From: Novosphingobium profundi
Lineage (GTDB): Bacteria > Pseudomonadota > Alphaproteobacteria > Sphingomonadales > Sphingomonadaceae
DNA: 64,000 bases
Direction of reading: 5' to 3'
Assembly (NCBI RefSeq): GCF_018491765.1
Contig: NZ_JABWCU010000003.1
Location: 424,253-488,252 of the forward strand
The position numbers and the translations under genes were made by a program. A model generated the notes under the pieces. That model did not search any database. It was not told where the DNA came from and was given only the letters and a program-made list of their open reading frames with translations. Shown here piece after piece: positions 17,661-24,982 of this stretch. Each line of letters starts with the position of its first letter. The stretch's first letter is position 1.

Positions 17661-18023
17661 TCAGACGCTCTCCTCGACCACGATGTCGAGCGTCAGTTGC
17701 AGCACATCTTCCTCGGCATCGGCGGCTTCCGGCTGCAGGGTTTCCTGACCGCAAGCGAGCGTGATCCATTCGAAATTTGAGGTCAGATCGACCCGGTCAC
17801 CGTCTTCGTGACGCGTGATGCGAACTTGCGCCGCACCCTCGACCGCGAGGGCAAAACGACAGGTGGAGGCTTCGTCCAGGAACGTCCCACGGATCAAGGT
17901 TCCATCCGAAAAGGCCAGCGAAAACCCCTCGGTAATCCCGCGCGCAGGCACATCGAGGCGCGTCTCGATATCGCCTGTCAGCAGCAGGCTCGATTTGCCT
18001 CCACCCTCAATGTGAACACCCAT
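17661..18023 (-). CDS. conserved-looking protein of unknown function (120 aa)
   Basis: This 120-residue acidic protein has no signal or membrane segment and appears rich in beta strands (GKSSLLLTGDIETRL, FSLAFSDGTLIRGTF, RFALAVEGAAQVRIT). The ATG at 18023 has GGAGG 9 bases upstream; the frame stays open for 20 more codons without a good start. It converges on the MNT-HEPN gene, their stops being 21 bases apart, and its promoter region faces the relaxase gene. I do not recognise a family. Because it is found with mobile-element genes it could be an immunity or regulatory protein, but that is a guess. Confidence 0.6.
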   Translation of the reverse strand: MGVHIEGGGKSSLLLTGDIETRLDVPARGITEGFSLAFSDGTLIRGTFLDEASTCRFALAVEGAAQVRITRHEDGDRVDLTSNFEWITLACGQETLQPEAADAEEDVLQLTLDIVVEESV

Positions 18024-18386
18024 GCTGCCATGCCTCCATGCGATTCGATGCGGGTGCCCTGATGTAGAACATAGAGTGAACATCGTGAGGGCCGTTTCCT
18101 CGGCGGGTCGGATGAGGGGAGGCAGATGGGGGTGATCGCAGGAGAGGGGGATAGGGCGTAAGGCAAGATAAAGGCAGGTGTCTCGTGACCCCTTTTAACT
18201 GTCTGTCTGCACATCGTTTTTGTGGGAGATTAGGTGCGCTTGGCGATGCTCGTGTGCCTCCACGACGAGATTGCGCGGGAAAATCGCGTGGATTTGCGCT
18301 GGTTTGGCGCGAGACTCCGGTGGAGGACCTTGAAGCGTTGGGGCGGTCCTCCCTCATCGGGTCTTTTGGACCTGGAGGTGTACCTG
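18024..18386. other. non-coding region before the relaxase, candidate oriT
   Basis: These 363 bases separate the leftward 120-residue gene from the relaxase. The transfer origin of a mobilisable element commonly lies just upstream of its relaxase. On the minus strand at 18163-18170 the sequence TATCTTGC differs by one base from the TATCCTGC core of IncP/VirD2-type nick sites, next to a purine-rich tract. No clear inverted repeat was found beside it. The promoter for the relaxase should also be here. The oriT idea is weakly supported. Confidence 0.3.
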
Positions 18387-20339
18387 ATGGACGACGACTT
18401 CGATGTCTGGCTTGGCCATATGGGTAAGGAGCGCCCCCTTCGCCACGACCTGCGCCGCGCGGTCAACCAGGCCGGAGGGAACGGAGCCCGCAAGGCCGGG
18501 GCCCGTGGTCGGTTTACCGGCAGCCGGATCGGACGCGGATCGACAATCGCAGCGGTACTGGGAAACGCCGGGCGTTTTTCCAATCCGCGCGCCCGGCGCG
18601 TGATCGTCAAAGCGCGCTTCGTGAAGCTGGCGGGCAAGGGCGCCAAGGCCGCCACCGCGCACCTGCGCTATCTCCAGCGCGAGGGCACCACGCGCGAGGG
18701 CGAACGCGGCGATCTTTACGGCCCCGATCGTGACGAGGTCGACGGCAAGGCTTTCCTCGAACGCGGGGCCGGCGACCGCCACCAGTTCCGCTTCATCGTC
18801 TCGGCCGAGGACGGGGCGCAGTATCCGGACCTCAAGCCACTGACCCGCGATCTCATGAAGGACGTCGAAAAGGATCTGGGCACGCGCCTCGACTGGGTCG
18901 CGGTCGACCACTTCAACACCGGCCATCCCCACACCCATATCGTCGTGCGCGGCGTCGACGAACGCGGGCACAACCTGATCATCGCGCGCGACTACATCCG
19001 CCACGGCATCGCCGGGCGCGCGAGCGACATCTTCAATCGCGATCTGGGCCCGCGCACCGAGCACGAAATCGCGCAAGGCAACGCGCGCGAAGTGAGCCAG
19101 GAGCGCTTCACCGGGATCGACCGCCGCCTGCTGCGCGATCGCGACGAGAATGGCATGGCCTCGGCCTGGCACCGCGATCCGGCCGAACAGGCCCTGCGCG
19201 CCGCGCGGCTCGGCACGCTCCAGCGCATGGGACTGGCCCACGAGGAGGGCAAAGGGCGCTACCGGCTCGAAGAGGGCCTGGAAGCGTCGCTGCGGACCAT
19301 GGGTACGCGCCACGACATCATCGCCACCATGCACCGCGAGTTGAAAGCCACCCCGCAGGTGCTGGCGCATGACTATGCGATCTACGAGCCGGGGAAGGGC
19401 CAGGAGCTGCTTGGCCGCATCCAGGCGCGCGGGCTCTCCGATGAAATCCGTGATCGCCACTACCTCATCGTCGAGGCGACCGACGGGCGCTCGCACTACG
19501 TCGATCTGGGCCACGATCTGGCCGATGGGGCGATGACCGGGCGCCTGGTCGAGATTGCGCCCAGTCGCCACGGCCTGCGCGCCTCGGACAAGACCATCAT
19601 GGAGGTCGCCGAAGCAAATGGAGGGCGCTACAGCATCGCCGCGCACCAGGCTCACGATCCGGGCGCGACGCGCACCTTTGCCGAGGCGCATGTGCGCAGG
19701 CTCGAAGCGATCCGAAAGGCGACCCGGAAGCTGGAGCGTGCAAGCGATGGCAGCTGGGCGATCGGACGCGATCACACCGCGCTCGTCGAGGGCTACGAAC
19801 AGGCCCGTGGCCAGCGCCGGCCCGTGCAAGTCTCTGTGGTAACCGAGCGCGACCTGACGAGCCTTGCCCATCACGACGGGCCGACCTGGCTTGACCGCAA
19901 ATGTCTGGAGCCCGGACGGCTGCAGCTCGAGGGCAAGATCGGCGTCGAAATCCGCGATGCGCTCGCACGGCGTCAGCAGTGGCTGATCGAGCAGGATCTG
20001 GCCCGGCAGGAAGGGGAGGCGATGGTCTACAAGCCTGACCTCATCGCCAGCCTCAAACAGCGCGAACTGACGCGCGTCGCCGGGCAGCTCGCGAAGGAGT
20101 TGGGCCTCGACTATTCGCAGAGCAAGGGCGGGTATCTGGAGGGCGTCTACAAGCAGCCCGTTCAGATTGGTGAGGACAAGTTCGCGGTGGTGGCGCGTTC
20201 GCGCGACTTCACGCTGGTTCCCTGGCAGCCGGTGCTCGAACGCGAACGCGGCCGCTTCGTCTCGGGGATCCAGCGGGGAGACGCGATCAGCTGGACCATC
20301 GGCAAGGGCCGCGATCGCGGTCCGGAAATCGGCATGTAA
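18387..20339 (+). CDS. relaxase/mobilisation protein (DUF3363 family)
   Basis: This 650-residue protein is a TraI/VirD2-like relaxase of the DUF3363 group, which nicks oriT and pilots the DNA strand in conjugation. The N-terminal basic region leads into VIVKARFVKLAGKGAKAATA and HLRYLQREGTTREG, then the relaxase histidine motif WVAVDHFNTGHPHTHIVVRG (three His near 179-183). The C-terminal half is the DUF3363 region, with VTERDLTSLAHHDGPTWLDR. The ATG at 18387 has GGAGG 8 bases upstream; an earlier in-frame ATG at 18234 lacks one. No coupling protein or mating-pair genes lie nearby, so it would need help from another element. Confidence 0.88.
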   Translation: MDDDFDVWLGHMGKERPLRHDLRRAVNQAGGNGARKAGARGRFTGSRIGRGSTIAAVLGNAGRFSNPRARRVIVKARFVKLAGKGAKAATAHLRYLQREGTTREGERGDLYGPDRDEVDGKAFLERGAGDRHQFRFIVSAEDGAQYPDLKPLTRDLMKDVEKDLGTRLDWVAVDHFNTGHPHTHIVVRGVDERGHNLIIARDYIRHGIAGRASDIFNRDLGPRTEHEIAQGNAREVSQERFTGIDRRLLRDRDENGMASAWHRDPAEQALRAARLGTLQRMGLAHEEGKGRYRLEEGLEASLRTMGTRHDIIATMHRELKATPQVLAHDYAIYEPGKGQELLGRIQARGLSDEIRDRHYLIVEATDGRSHYVDLGHDLADGAMTGRLVEIAPSRHGLRASDKTIMEVAEANGGRYSIAAHQAHDPGATRTFAEAHVRRLEAIRKATRKLERASDGSWAIGRDHTALVEGYEQARGQRRPVQVSVVTERDLTSLAHHDGPTWLDRKCLEPGRLQLEGKIGVEIRDALARRQQWLIEQDLARQEGEAMVYKPDLIASLKQRELTRVAGQLAKELGLDYSQSKGGYLEGVYKQPVQIGEDKFAVVARSRDFTLVPWQPVLERERGRFVSGIQRGDAISWTIGKGRDRGPEIGM

Positions 20340-20383
20340 ATCGGCAGGGGCCCCAGCTGGCACCGGAGAGGTTCTGTCGGACC

Positions 20384-20833
20384 ATGGCGCGCCGGTGCAT
20401 CCTCGTACGCATGCAGACGACCAAGACCCGCCACCAGTTCTACCTGCCCGACGTTCTCTCGGCCAAGCTCGAGGTGGCTGCGGCCGCGCCCGAGAGCTCG
20501 AAGACCGACGTTCTGACCAAGGCGCTGACCGCGTGGTTCGCGGCAGAGGAGGGGCAGGCGATCGAAGTGAAGTTCGGGGCTACGCTTGCCCGTCAGGTGA
20601 AGGCCAGTGAAGCCCTCGAAAGGCAGATGGCGCATCTCACCGAAGTGGTTGGTCTCCTGGTGCGCCATCAGCTCACGATGACCGCGCACCATCCCGCCTT
20701 CGACGCCGAGACCCGGCACCTGGGCAAGCTTCGCTACGAGCAGTTCGTGCGCATGGCCGGTGAGCTTGCCGCCAAGGGCAAGGCATCGGGTCAAGGCTCC
20801 AAACCCGAGATCCAGCAGGAGTTCGATCTATGA
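20384..20833 (+). CDS. ribbon-helix-helix (CopG-like) regulator
   Basis: This 149-residue protein has an N-terminal ribbon-helix-helix pattern: TRHQFYLPDVLSAKLEVAAA with SKTDVLTKALTAWFA after it, followed by a helical, probably coiled-coil region (ALERQMAHLTEVVGLLVRHQL) and a Lys-rich tail. Such proteins accompany relaxases as oriT-binding accessory factors or autorepressors. The start may be the ATG at 20384, with GGAGAGG about 12 bases upstream, or the ATG at 20411, which begins right at the domain. It follows the relaxase by 44 bases and overlaps the next gene by 4 bases (ATGA). Confidence 0.75.
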   Translation: MARRCILVRMQTTKTRHQFYLPDVLSAKLEVAAAAPESSKTDVLTKALTAWFAAEEGQAIEVKFGATLARQVKASEALERQMAHLTEVVGLLVRHQLTMTAHHPAFDAETRHLGKLRYEQFVRMAGELAAKGKASGQGSKPEIQQEFDL

Positions 20834-21018
20834 GCGACAAGACCCCGGCCCCGACCGAGCCCATCTCGGTGCGCATTCCCGAGGCCTGTCGGCTCACCGG
20901 GATCGGGCGTTCCAAGCTCTATGAGCTCATCGCTGAAGGGCGCATCGAGGTCGTCAAGGTGGGGGCGATCACCCTCGTGCCCTACGCCAGTCTGCGCGGG
21001 CTCATCGAGAAGGGCTGA
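20830..21018 (+). CDS. excisionase/AlpA-like helix-turn-helix protein (62 aa)
   Basis: A 62-residue protein made of a single winged helix-turn-helix: EACRLTGIGRSKLYELIAEG, then RIEVVKVGAITLVPYASL and a short tail. This is the MerR-like fold of excisionases and AlpA regulators, in which the wing carries a V/R-x-G-x-x-x-V/I-P pattern. It would bind element DNA and direct excision or control the integrase, but the only integrase next to this module is decayed. It starts inside the stop of the ribbon-helix-helix gene (ATGA), so the two are translated together. Confidence 0.8.
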   Translation: MSDKTPAPTEPISVRIPEACRLTGIGRSKLYELIAEGRIEVVKVGAITLVPYASLRGLIEKG

Positions 21019-21051
21019 ACGTCCCGACAATCACGAAAGGAGATCGATCCC

Positions 21052-21252
21052 ATGAATACCCTGGACCTGCGCCGTATCGAGGCCGTCATCACCACCAGTA
21101 TCGTGACCATGCCGATGAAGCTGCGCCGTGGGTTCGCTGATGATGGCAACCTGCTGATCGGTGATCAGGACGATGTTCTCATCCGGCGGATCATGGATGC
21201 GTTGCGGACCTGGGCGAAGGAGATGGATGAGGCGGACGCAGGGGATCGGTAG
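21052..21252 (+). CDS. small protein of unknown function (66 aa)
   Basis: This encodes 66 residues with a strong ribosome binding site (AAAGGAG, 10 bases before the ATG) 33 bases after the excisionase-like gene. The product is amphipathic, with a hydrophobic N-terminal half (IEAVITTSIVTMPMKL) and an acidic helical end (RRIMDALRTWAKEMDEADAG). It has no recognised domain. Its position at the right end of the mobilisation module suggests it belongs to that element. The start signal and codon use support translation. Confidence 0.55.
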   Translation: MNTLDLRRIEAVITTSIVTMPMKLRRGFADDGNLLIGDQDDVLIRRIMDALRTWAKEMDEADAGDR

Positions 21253-21281
21253 GCTAGCCATCGATCAGAAGCTCGATCGAG

Positions 21282-21707
21282 GTGGTTGGACTGGCCGCTG
21301 GTGGGACTATGGCGACAGTCGGATTTGCTGCGACGACCTTGGGAAAGCCGACGCTCGCTTTTGCGGCTGTGCGAGACCAGGTCAAAGGCTACCGTTGGGC
21401 AAGTGGAGCTCTGATCGGCAAGGTTGGCGGTGCCTTCGCATCGACCGCGACCCAGCACGGAGGGCACGAAACGACGATGTTTTCCATCCTTACCAACCTC
21501 CTGCACCTTGGTCTTGTCTGCGTCGGCCTGCCGCCGTCATTCAAGCGGATGGCCTCCGTCGACGAAATGGCCGGAGGAAGTCCTTACGGTCCCACGACCA
21601 TCGCCGGAAGCGACGGCGAGCGCGCGCCGGGCAAGCTCGATCTGGAGGGCGCGCACTTCCATGGCGCGCATGTCGCGACGATCGCCGGCAAGCTTTGTGG
21701 GGCATAG
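21282..21707 (+). pseudogene. wrbA: truncated wrbA relic (NAD(P)H:quinone oxidoreductase)
   Basis: The last hundred codons are clearly WrbA, a flavodoxin-like FMN quinone reductase: [65 protein letters not shown] and HVATIAGKL. From 21396 rightward the match is continuous. Before that only a broken echo remains ([14 protein letters not shown] against the family's FGTPTR...AAQVRDF), and the FMN-binding N terminus is absent. An ATG at 21282 opens the frame but without a clear ribosome binding site. The gene was probably cut when the mobile module on its left inserted or rearranged, so activity is unlikely. Confidence 0.8.
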
Positions 21708-21721
21708 CGGCTCTGCCGCGA

Positions 21722-22867
21722 TCATGGGGAGCCGGAGGACGCATTTTGGCCGGTGCCGGCCTGTTCCGGGGTTTCTCCGGGTATCGATGTATCCGTATCC
21801 AGCATGCCGCGGACGTAGAGCCGTTTGACGAGAACAAAGAGTACTACCAGGATTGGCGTCGCAAACACCATCCCGATGATCCCGAAAACTGCGCCGGCGG
21901 CCACGATCCAGAATAACGTAAGCGCGGGGGGCAAGCTGACGAGTTCGCGATGGATTATCGGAACGAGCGTGTTGCCTTCAATTTGCTGCACGCCGACATA
22001 GATGCCCATGGCCCACAAGGCTGTTTCGGGCCCGTGGATGAGCGCCAGCAGCAGGCCCGGCACGGCGCCGATGATAGGTCCCAGATACGGCACGCCTTCG
22101 GCCAGCCCCGAAATCAAGCCCAGTGCAACCGCCGAAGGCACGCCTGCTAGCCACAGGCCGACGCCGGTCAGCAGGCCGACGGCCACCATCGATATCAGCT
22201 GTCCCAGCAGCCACAGCCGTAGCGCTCGCCCCGAATCGTGCAGGGCGTCGGTCACCATGGGCCGCTGGCGGCAAGGGAAGAGTGTGACCAGCCCATGCGT
22301 GTAGAGCGCGGGCTGGGCTGCGAGAAACACGGCACCCACCGGGATAAGCACCAGAGTTGTCGCGGCGCTGCCGAATACCGAGACAAGTCGGGGAACGATG
22401 CCCGTGAAATCGAGCGCGTCCGTCAGCGAACTCAGCAGCTCTTGTCCGAAGGGCAACAGGGCAATCTGCTCGCGCAGGCTGCGCCAGGCTTGGGGAATGG
22501 CCTTGTCCAGATGCGTGAATTGCGCACTGAGGGTCGACCCGAACAACCAGAGTGCACTTCCGGCGAGAATAAGCAGGATGACCACCGACAGTGTCACCGC
22601 GAGGCGCGGGCTCAGGCCCGTCCGGGCGCTGATCGGATCGGCCATTGCCCTCAGCAGCACAGCCCCGGCGACTGCACCGATGATGTCCACGACAAGTGTG
22701 CGGACGGACCACATCAGCCACAGGGCAACCACGAAGATGACAATGATCATGAGCCTTTCGGTGAAGATTCGGTGCCTTCCCCGGCCGCCATCCTGCGCCG
22801 TATAGTTTGAGCCCGGCAGGCCGGCATGGGTTCCTTGCGGGGCGGGATTGTTCCGGGGAGATTTCAT
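21722..22867 (-). CDS. AI-2E family transporter (PerM/YdiK-like)
   Basis: This 381-residue membrane protein has about eight helices and the AI-2E/PerM family pattern: a pair of N-terminal helices, a long amphipathic middle (LSAQFTHLDKAIPQAWRSLR), then the conserved GLISGLAEGVPYLGPIIGAV segment and QQIEGNTLVPIIHRELVSLP near the end. Family members export small solutes, autoinducer-2 or sodium; the substrate here is unknown. It is the last gene of a minus-strand operon, five bases after the antiporter gene. The first 39 residues are polar and poorly conserved, and an internal ATG at 22750 could be the true start. Confidence 0.88.
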   Translation of the reverse strand: MKSPRNNPAPQGTHAGLPGSNYTAQDGGRGRHRIFTERLMIIVIFVVALWLMWSVRTLVVDIIGAVAGAVLLRAMADPISARTGLSPRLAVTLSVVILLILAGSALWLFGSTLSAQFTHLDKAIPQAWRSLREQIALLPFGQELLSSLTDALDFTGIVPRLVSVFGSAATTLVLIPVGAVFLAAQPALYTHGLVTLFPCRQRPMVTDALHDSGRALRLWLLGQLISMVAVGLLTGVGLWLAGVPSAVALGLISGLAEGVPYLGPIIGAVPGLLLALIHGPETALWAMGIYVGVQQIEGNTLVPIIHRELVSLPPALTLFWIVAAGAVFGIIGMVFATPILVVLFVLVKRLYVRGMLDTDTSIPGETPEQAGTGQNASSGSP

Positions 22868-22872
22868 GATTT

Positions 22873-24147
22873 CTATCCGGCCCCACGCTGTGTGGGTCCG
22901 GGCAGCGCCATGAGCTCAGGGAAGCGGCTTTCTTCGATGGCTCTTGATCTCGCAAGGTCGATCCGCCTCATCATCGGCCCCGAGATCAGGCCGAAGAGGA
23001 CTATCGACATCAGCACGGTCAGCGCCGCCAGCACGTGTGCGCTGCGGTAGTCCGGCAGCAAGATAGCCGAGGTCATGGCCAGATAGTACAGCGTCGCGAT
23101 GCCGCGGATGCCAAGGAACGCGGCGGCCAGCCGCCCTTTTGCGGGAAGGGGGGAGCCGATCATCGCCAGTATCACCGCAGCCGGTCTGGCAACCAGCAGA
23201 AGGCTCGCGGCAATAGCGATCTCGCGCCATGATACGGAAGCCAGCAAACCGTTTGGGACCGCCATGCCGAACAGGAATATGACGGCCATCGCCACCAGCC
23301 GCTCGATTTGTTCGGTGAAGTCGGTCATGGCCCTGTGGAATGGGTCCGAGGGGCATGTGGCCCGCAAGGCGAGGGGTGTCACGAAGACCGCGATGAAGCC
23401 AAATCCGCCGCCGAGCTCGGTCAGCGAGAATGCCGTGACAGCCACGCCGATCGCAACCAGGCCGCTGGCGGCGCCCGACAGCGGCAAATGCTTCAGACGG
23501 AAGGCGAACCAGCCGGTCGCGTGGCCAACCAGCCATCCTATGGCAAGGGAAACGGCGACCTGCAGGATGAAATGCTGTGCGAGCCAGCCAGCGCCGACGG
23601 GCTCGTTCCCCATAAGTGCCAGTCCCAGCAGCACGATGGGAAACGCGAGACCATCGTTGAGGCCGGCTTCTGCGGTCAATCCGAAGCGGACCTCGCCTTC
23701 GCCCCCCGATCCCGGCGGTCCGACGGACACTGACGAGGCAAGCACCGGGTCTGTGGGACTGAGAATTCCGGCCAAAAGGATGGCAAAGGGCATTGCCGCC
23801 CCTTCGGCAAAGACGAAGGCCTCTGCTGTCAGCAGGGCCATCAGGGGCATCCCGATGCCGATCAGCCGCCAGGCCGTGTTCCACCGCTTCCAACCCAGCA
23901 TACGATCGATCTTGAGGCCGGCCCCCAGCAGCGCGATCACCAAGGCGACCTCGGCGCAGGAGGTGAAGATATCGCTGGTGAACAGAGCGCCGTAATGCAG
24001 GGGAAACGCCCCGGAGGCTCCGGCGGCCACTCCCAGCCCCAGGCATGTCATCGGCAAGGACAGAGGCAGCCGGCGCAAGGCCAGCGGCAGCCAGGCGACC
24101 AGCATCACCAGAAGCCCGCAGCCCAGAAGAAGGATATCGGTGTTCAT
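22873..24147 (-). CDS. CPA1-type cation:proton antiporter (NhaP-like)
   Basis: A 424-residue protein with about twelve helices that should exchange Na+ or K+ for protons across the inner membrane. CPA1 marks are the unwound-helix motif S130PTDPV and the paired Asn-Asp in E160AGLNDGLAF (N164-D165), typical of electroneutral antiporters. Compared with NhaP it has no large C-terminal regulatory domain and ends in a short charged tail. It lies downstream of two small genes and immediately upstream of the AI-2E family gene on the same strand, consistent with an ion- or osmotic-homeostasis operon. Confidence 0.9.
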   Translation of the reverse strand: MNTDILLLGCGLLVMLVAWLPLALRRLPLSLPMTCLGLGVAAGASGAFPLHYGALFTSDIFTSCAEVALVIALLGAGLKIDRMLGWKRWNTAWRLIGIGMPLMALLTAEAFVFAEGAAMPFAILLAGILSPTDPVLASSVSVGPPGSGGEGEVRFGLTAEAGLNDGLAFPIVLLGLALMGNEPVGAGWLAQHFILQVAVSLAIGWLVGHATGWFAFRLKHLPLSGAASGLVAIGVAVTAFSLTELGGGFGFIAVFVTPLALRATCPSDPFHRAMTDFTEQIERLVAMAVIFLFGMAVPNGLLASVSWREIAIAASLLLVARPAAVILAMIGSPLPAKGRLAAAFLGIRGIATLYYLAMTSAILLPDYRSAHVLAALTVLMSIVLFGLISGPMMRRIDLARSRAIEESRFPELMALPGPTQRGAG

Positions 24148-24192
24148 GGATAAATCGTCGAGAGGCCCGCCTGTCGTCCGCCGATTGCCTGG

Positions 24193-24489
24193 CTAGCGCG
24201 CCAGCCGGGCCTCGGCCGATACCAGCAGCGTTCGGATCTCGTCGGCGCGGTCCTCGTCCGTGTCCACGGACAGCTTGATTGAGGCCATCAGTGCGCCATC
24301 GGTCCGTGTCCCGGTATCCGGTCTGCCATCGGCATGATCGCCGCCGAAAGGCAGTTGCCCTTCGCTGTTCGCAGGTCTCGCCGGTTCGAGGAAAATGTCG
24401 GACCGCTCGACCCCGTGCTGCTGGAGGAGGTGCTCGCTCGCGAAGTCTGCCGTTTCGCGCGTGCTGAAAAATGCAGTGATGTGCTTCAT
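24193..24489 (-). CDS. small soluble protein of unknown function (98 aa)
   Basis: The 98-residue product starts MKHITAFFSTRETADFASEH, which resembles the N-terminal strand-helix of small stress or general-signalling domains (compare 'heat induced stress YflT'-like proteins). It then has a flexible Gly/Asp-rich middle and a C-terminal ASIKLSVDTDEDRADEIRTL strand-helix. GGGAG lies about 9 bases before the ATG. It is the second gene of the operon with the antiporter, which begins 45 bases after its stop. Function is not known; the two-strand, two-helix layout could make a ferredoxin-like fold. Confidence 0.65.
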   Translation of the reverse strand: MKHITAFFSTRETADFASEHLLQQHGVERSDIFLEPARPANSEGQLPFGGDHADGRPDTGTRTDGALMASIKLSVDTDEDRADEIRTLLVSAEARLAR

Positions 24490-24588
24490 GGTTCGTTTCT
24501 CCCGGGTCCGCGGTGGGGCCGTGCCGATGAAATGGCGGCCGATGTCGGCGGATCAACCCGGCCCGGCCGGGCGCGTTGCCCGCAAAAC

Positions 24589-24825
24589 TCAAGCGATCGC
24601 GATGACCTGTGTGGCGAGGACACCGGCAAGGCCTACGCCAAACAGGCATAAGGCAATGACCACCGTACTGCGCGGGGCGATCGGCGGCTTGGAGGACGGC
24701 ACGACATCGGCCTTGCCGCGAAAGAATGCTGCGAGCGCCGTCAAGTGAAGCAGCAGCCAGATTCCCGCGAGCAGACAGACAACGGTGAAAACCGCGAAGA
24801 TCGCGGGCAAAATCCACATGTCCAT
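24589..24825 (-). CDS. small two-helix membrane protein (78 aa)
   Basis: Seventy-eight residues with two membrane helices (about 4-27 and 55-75) joined by a basic loop (FRGKADVVPSSKPP). The ATG at 24825 has AGAAG about 7 bases upstream; the longer open frame upstream is a shadow of the acyl-CoA dehydrogenase on the other strand. It is the first gene of the minus-strand run leading to the antiporter. No family is recognised. It may be a small accessory membrane protein of that operon. Confidence 0.6.
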   Translation of the reverse strand: MDMWILPAIFAVFTVVCLLAGIWLLLHLTALAAFFRGKADVVPSSKPPIAPRSTVVIALCLFGVGLAGVLATQVIAIA

Positions 24826-24982
24826 AACAATACTTCTTTCAAAGCCTGATCTCGATGATTCAAGCCCCGACGGCCCGGAATGGTTCCTGACGACCGGCCC
24901 GACGCTGCCTCTCGGAACTTTTGCACGGCCCTGCCCATTACCTTTGTGACGACCACAGGATCGCCAGGCAGCGGAGAAGATC

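Noticed and set aside
18354..20363. 669-codon minus-strand frame opposite the relaxase
   Set aside because: Antisense shadow of a protein with clear relaxase motifs; repetitive His/Gly/Asp-rich composition.
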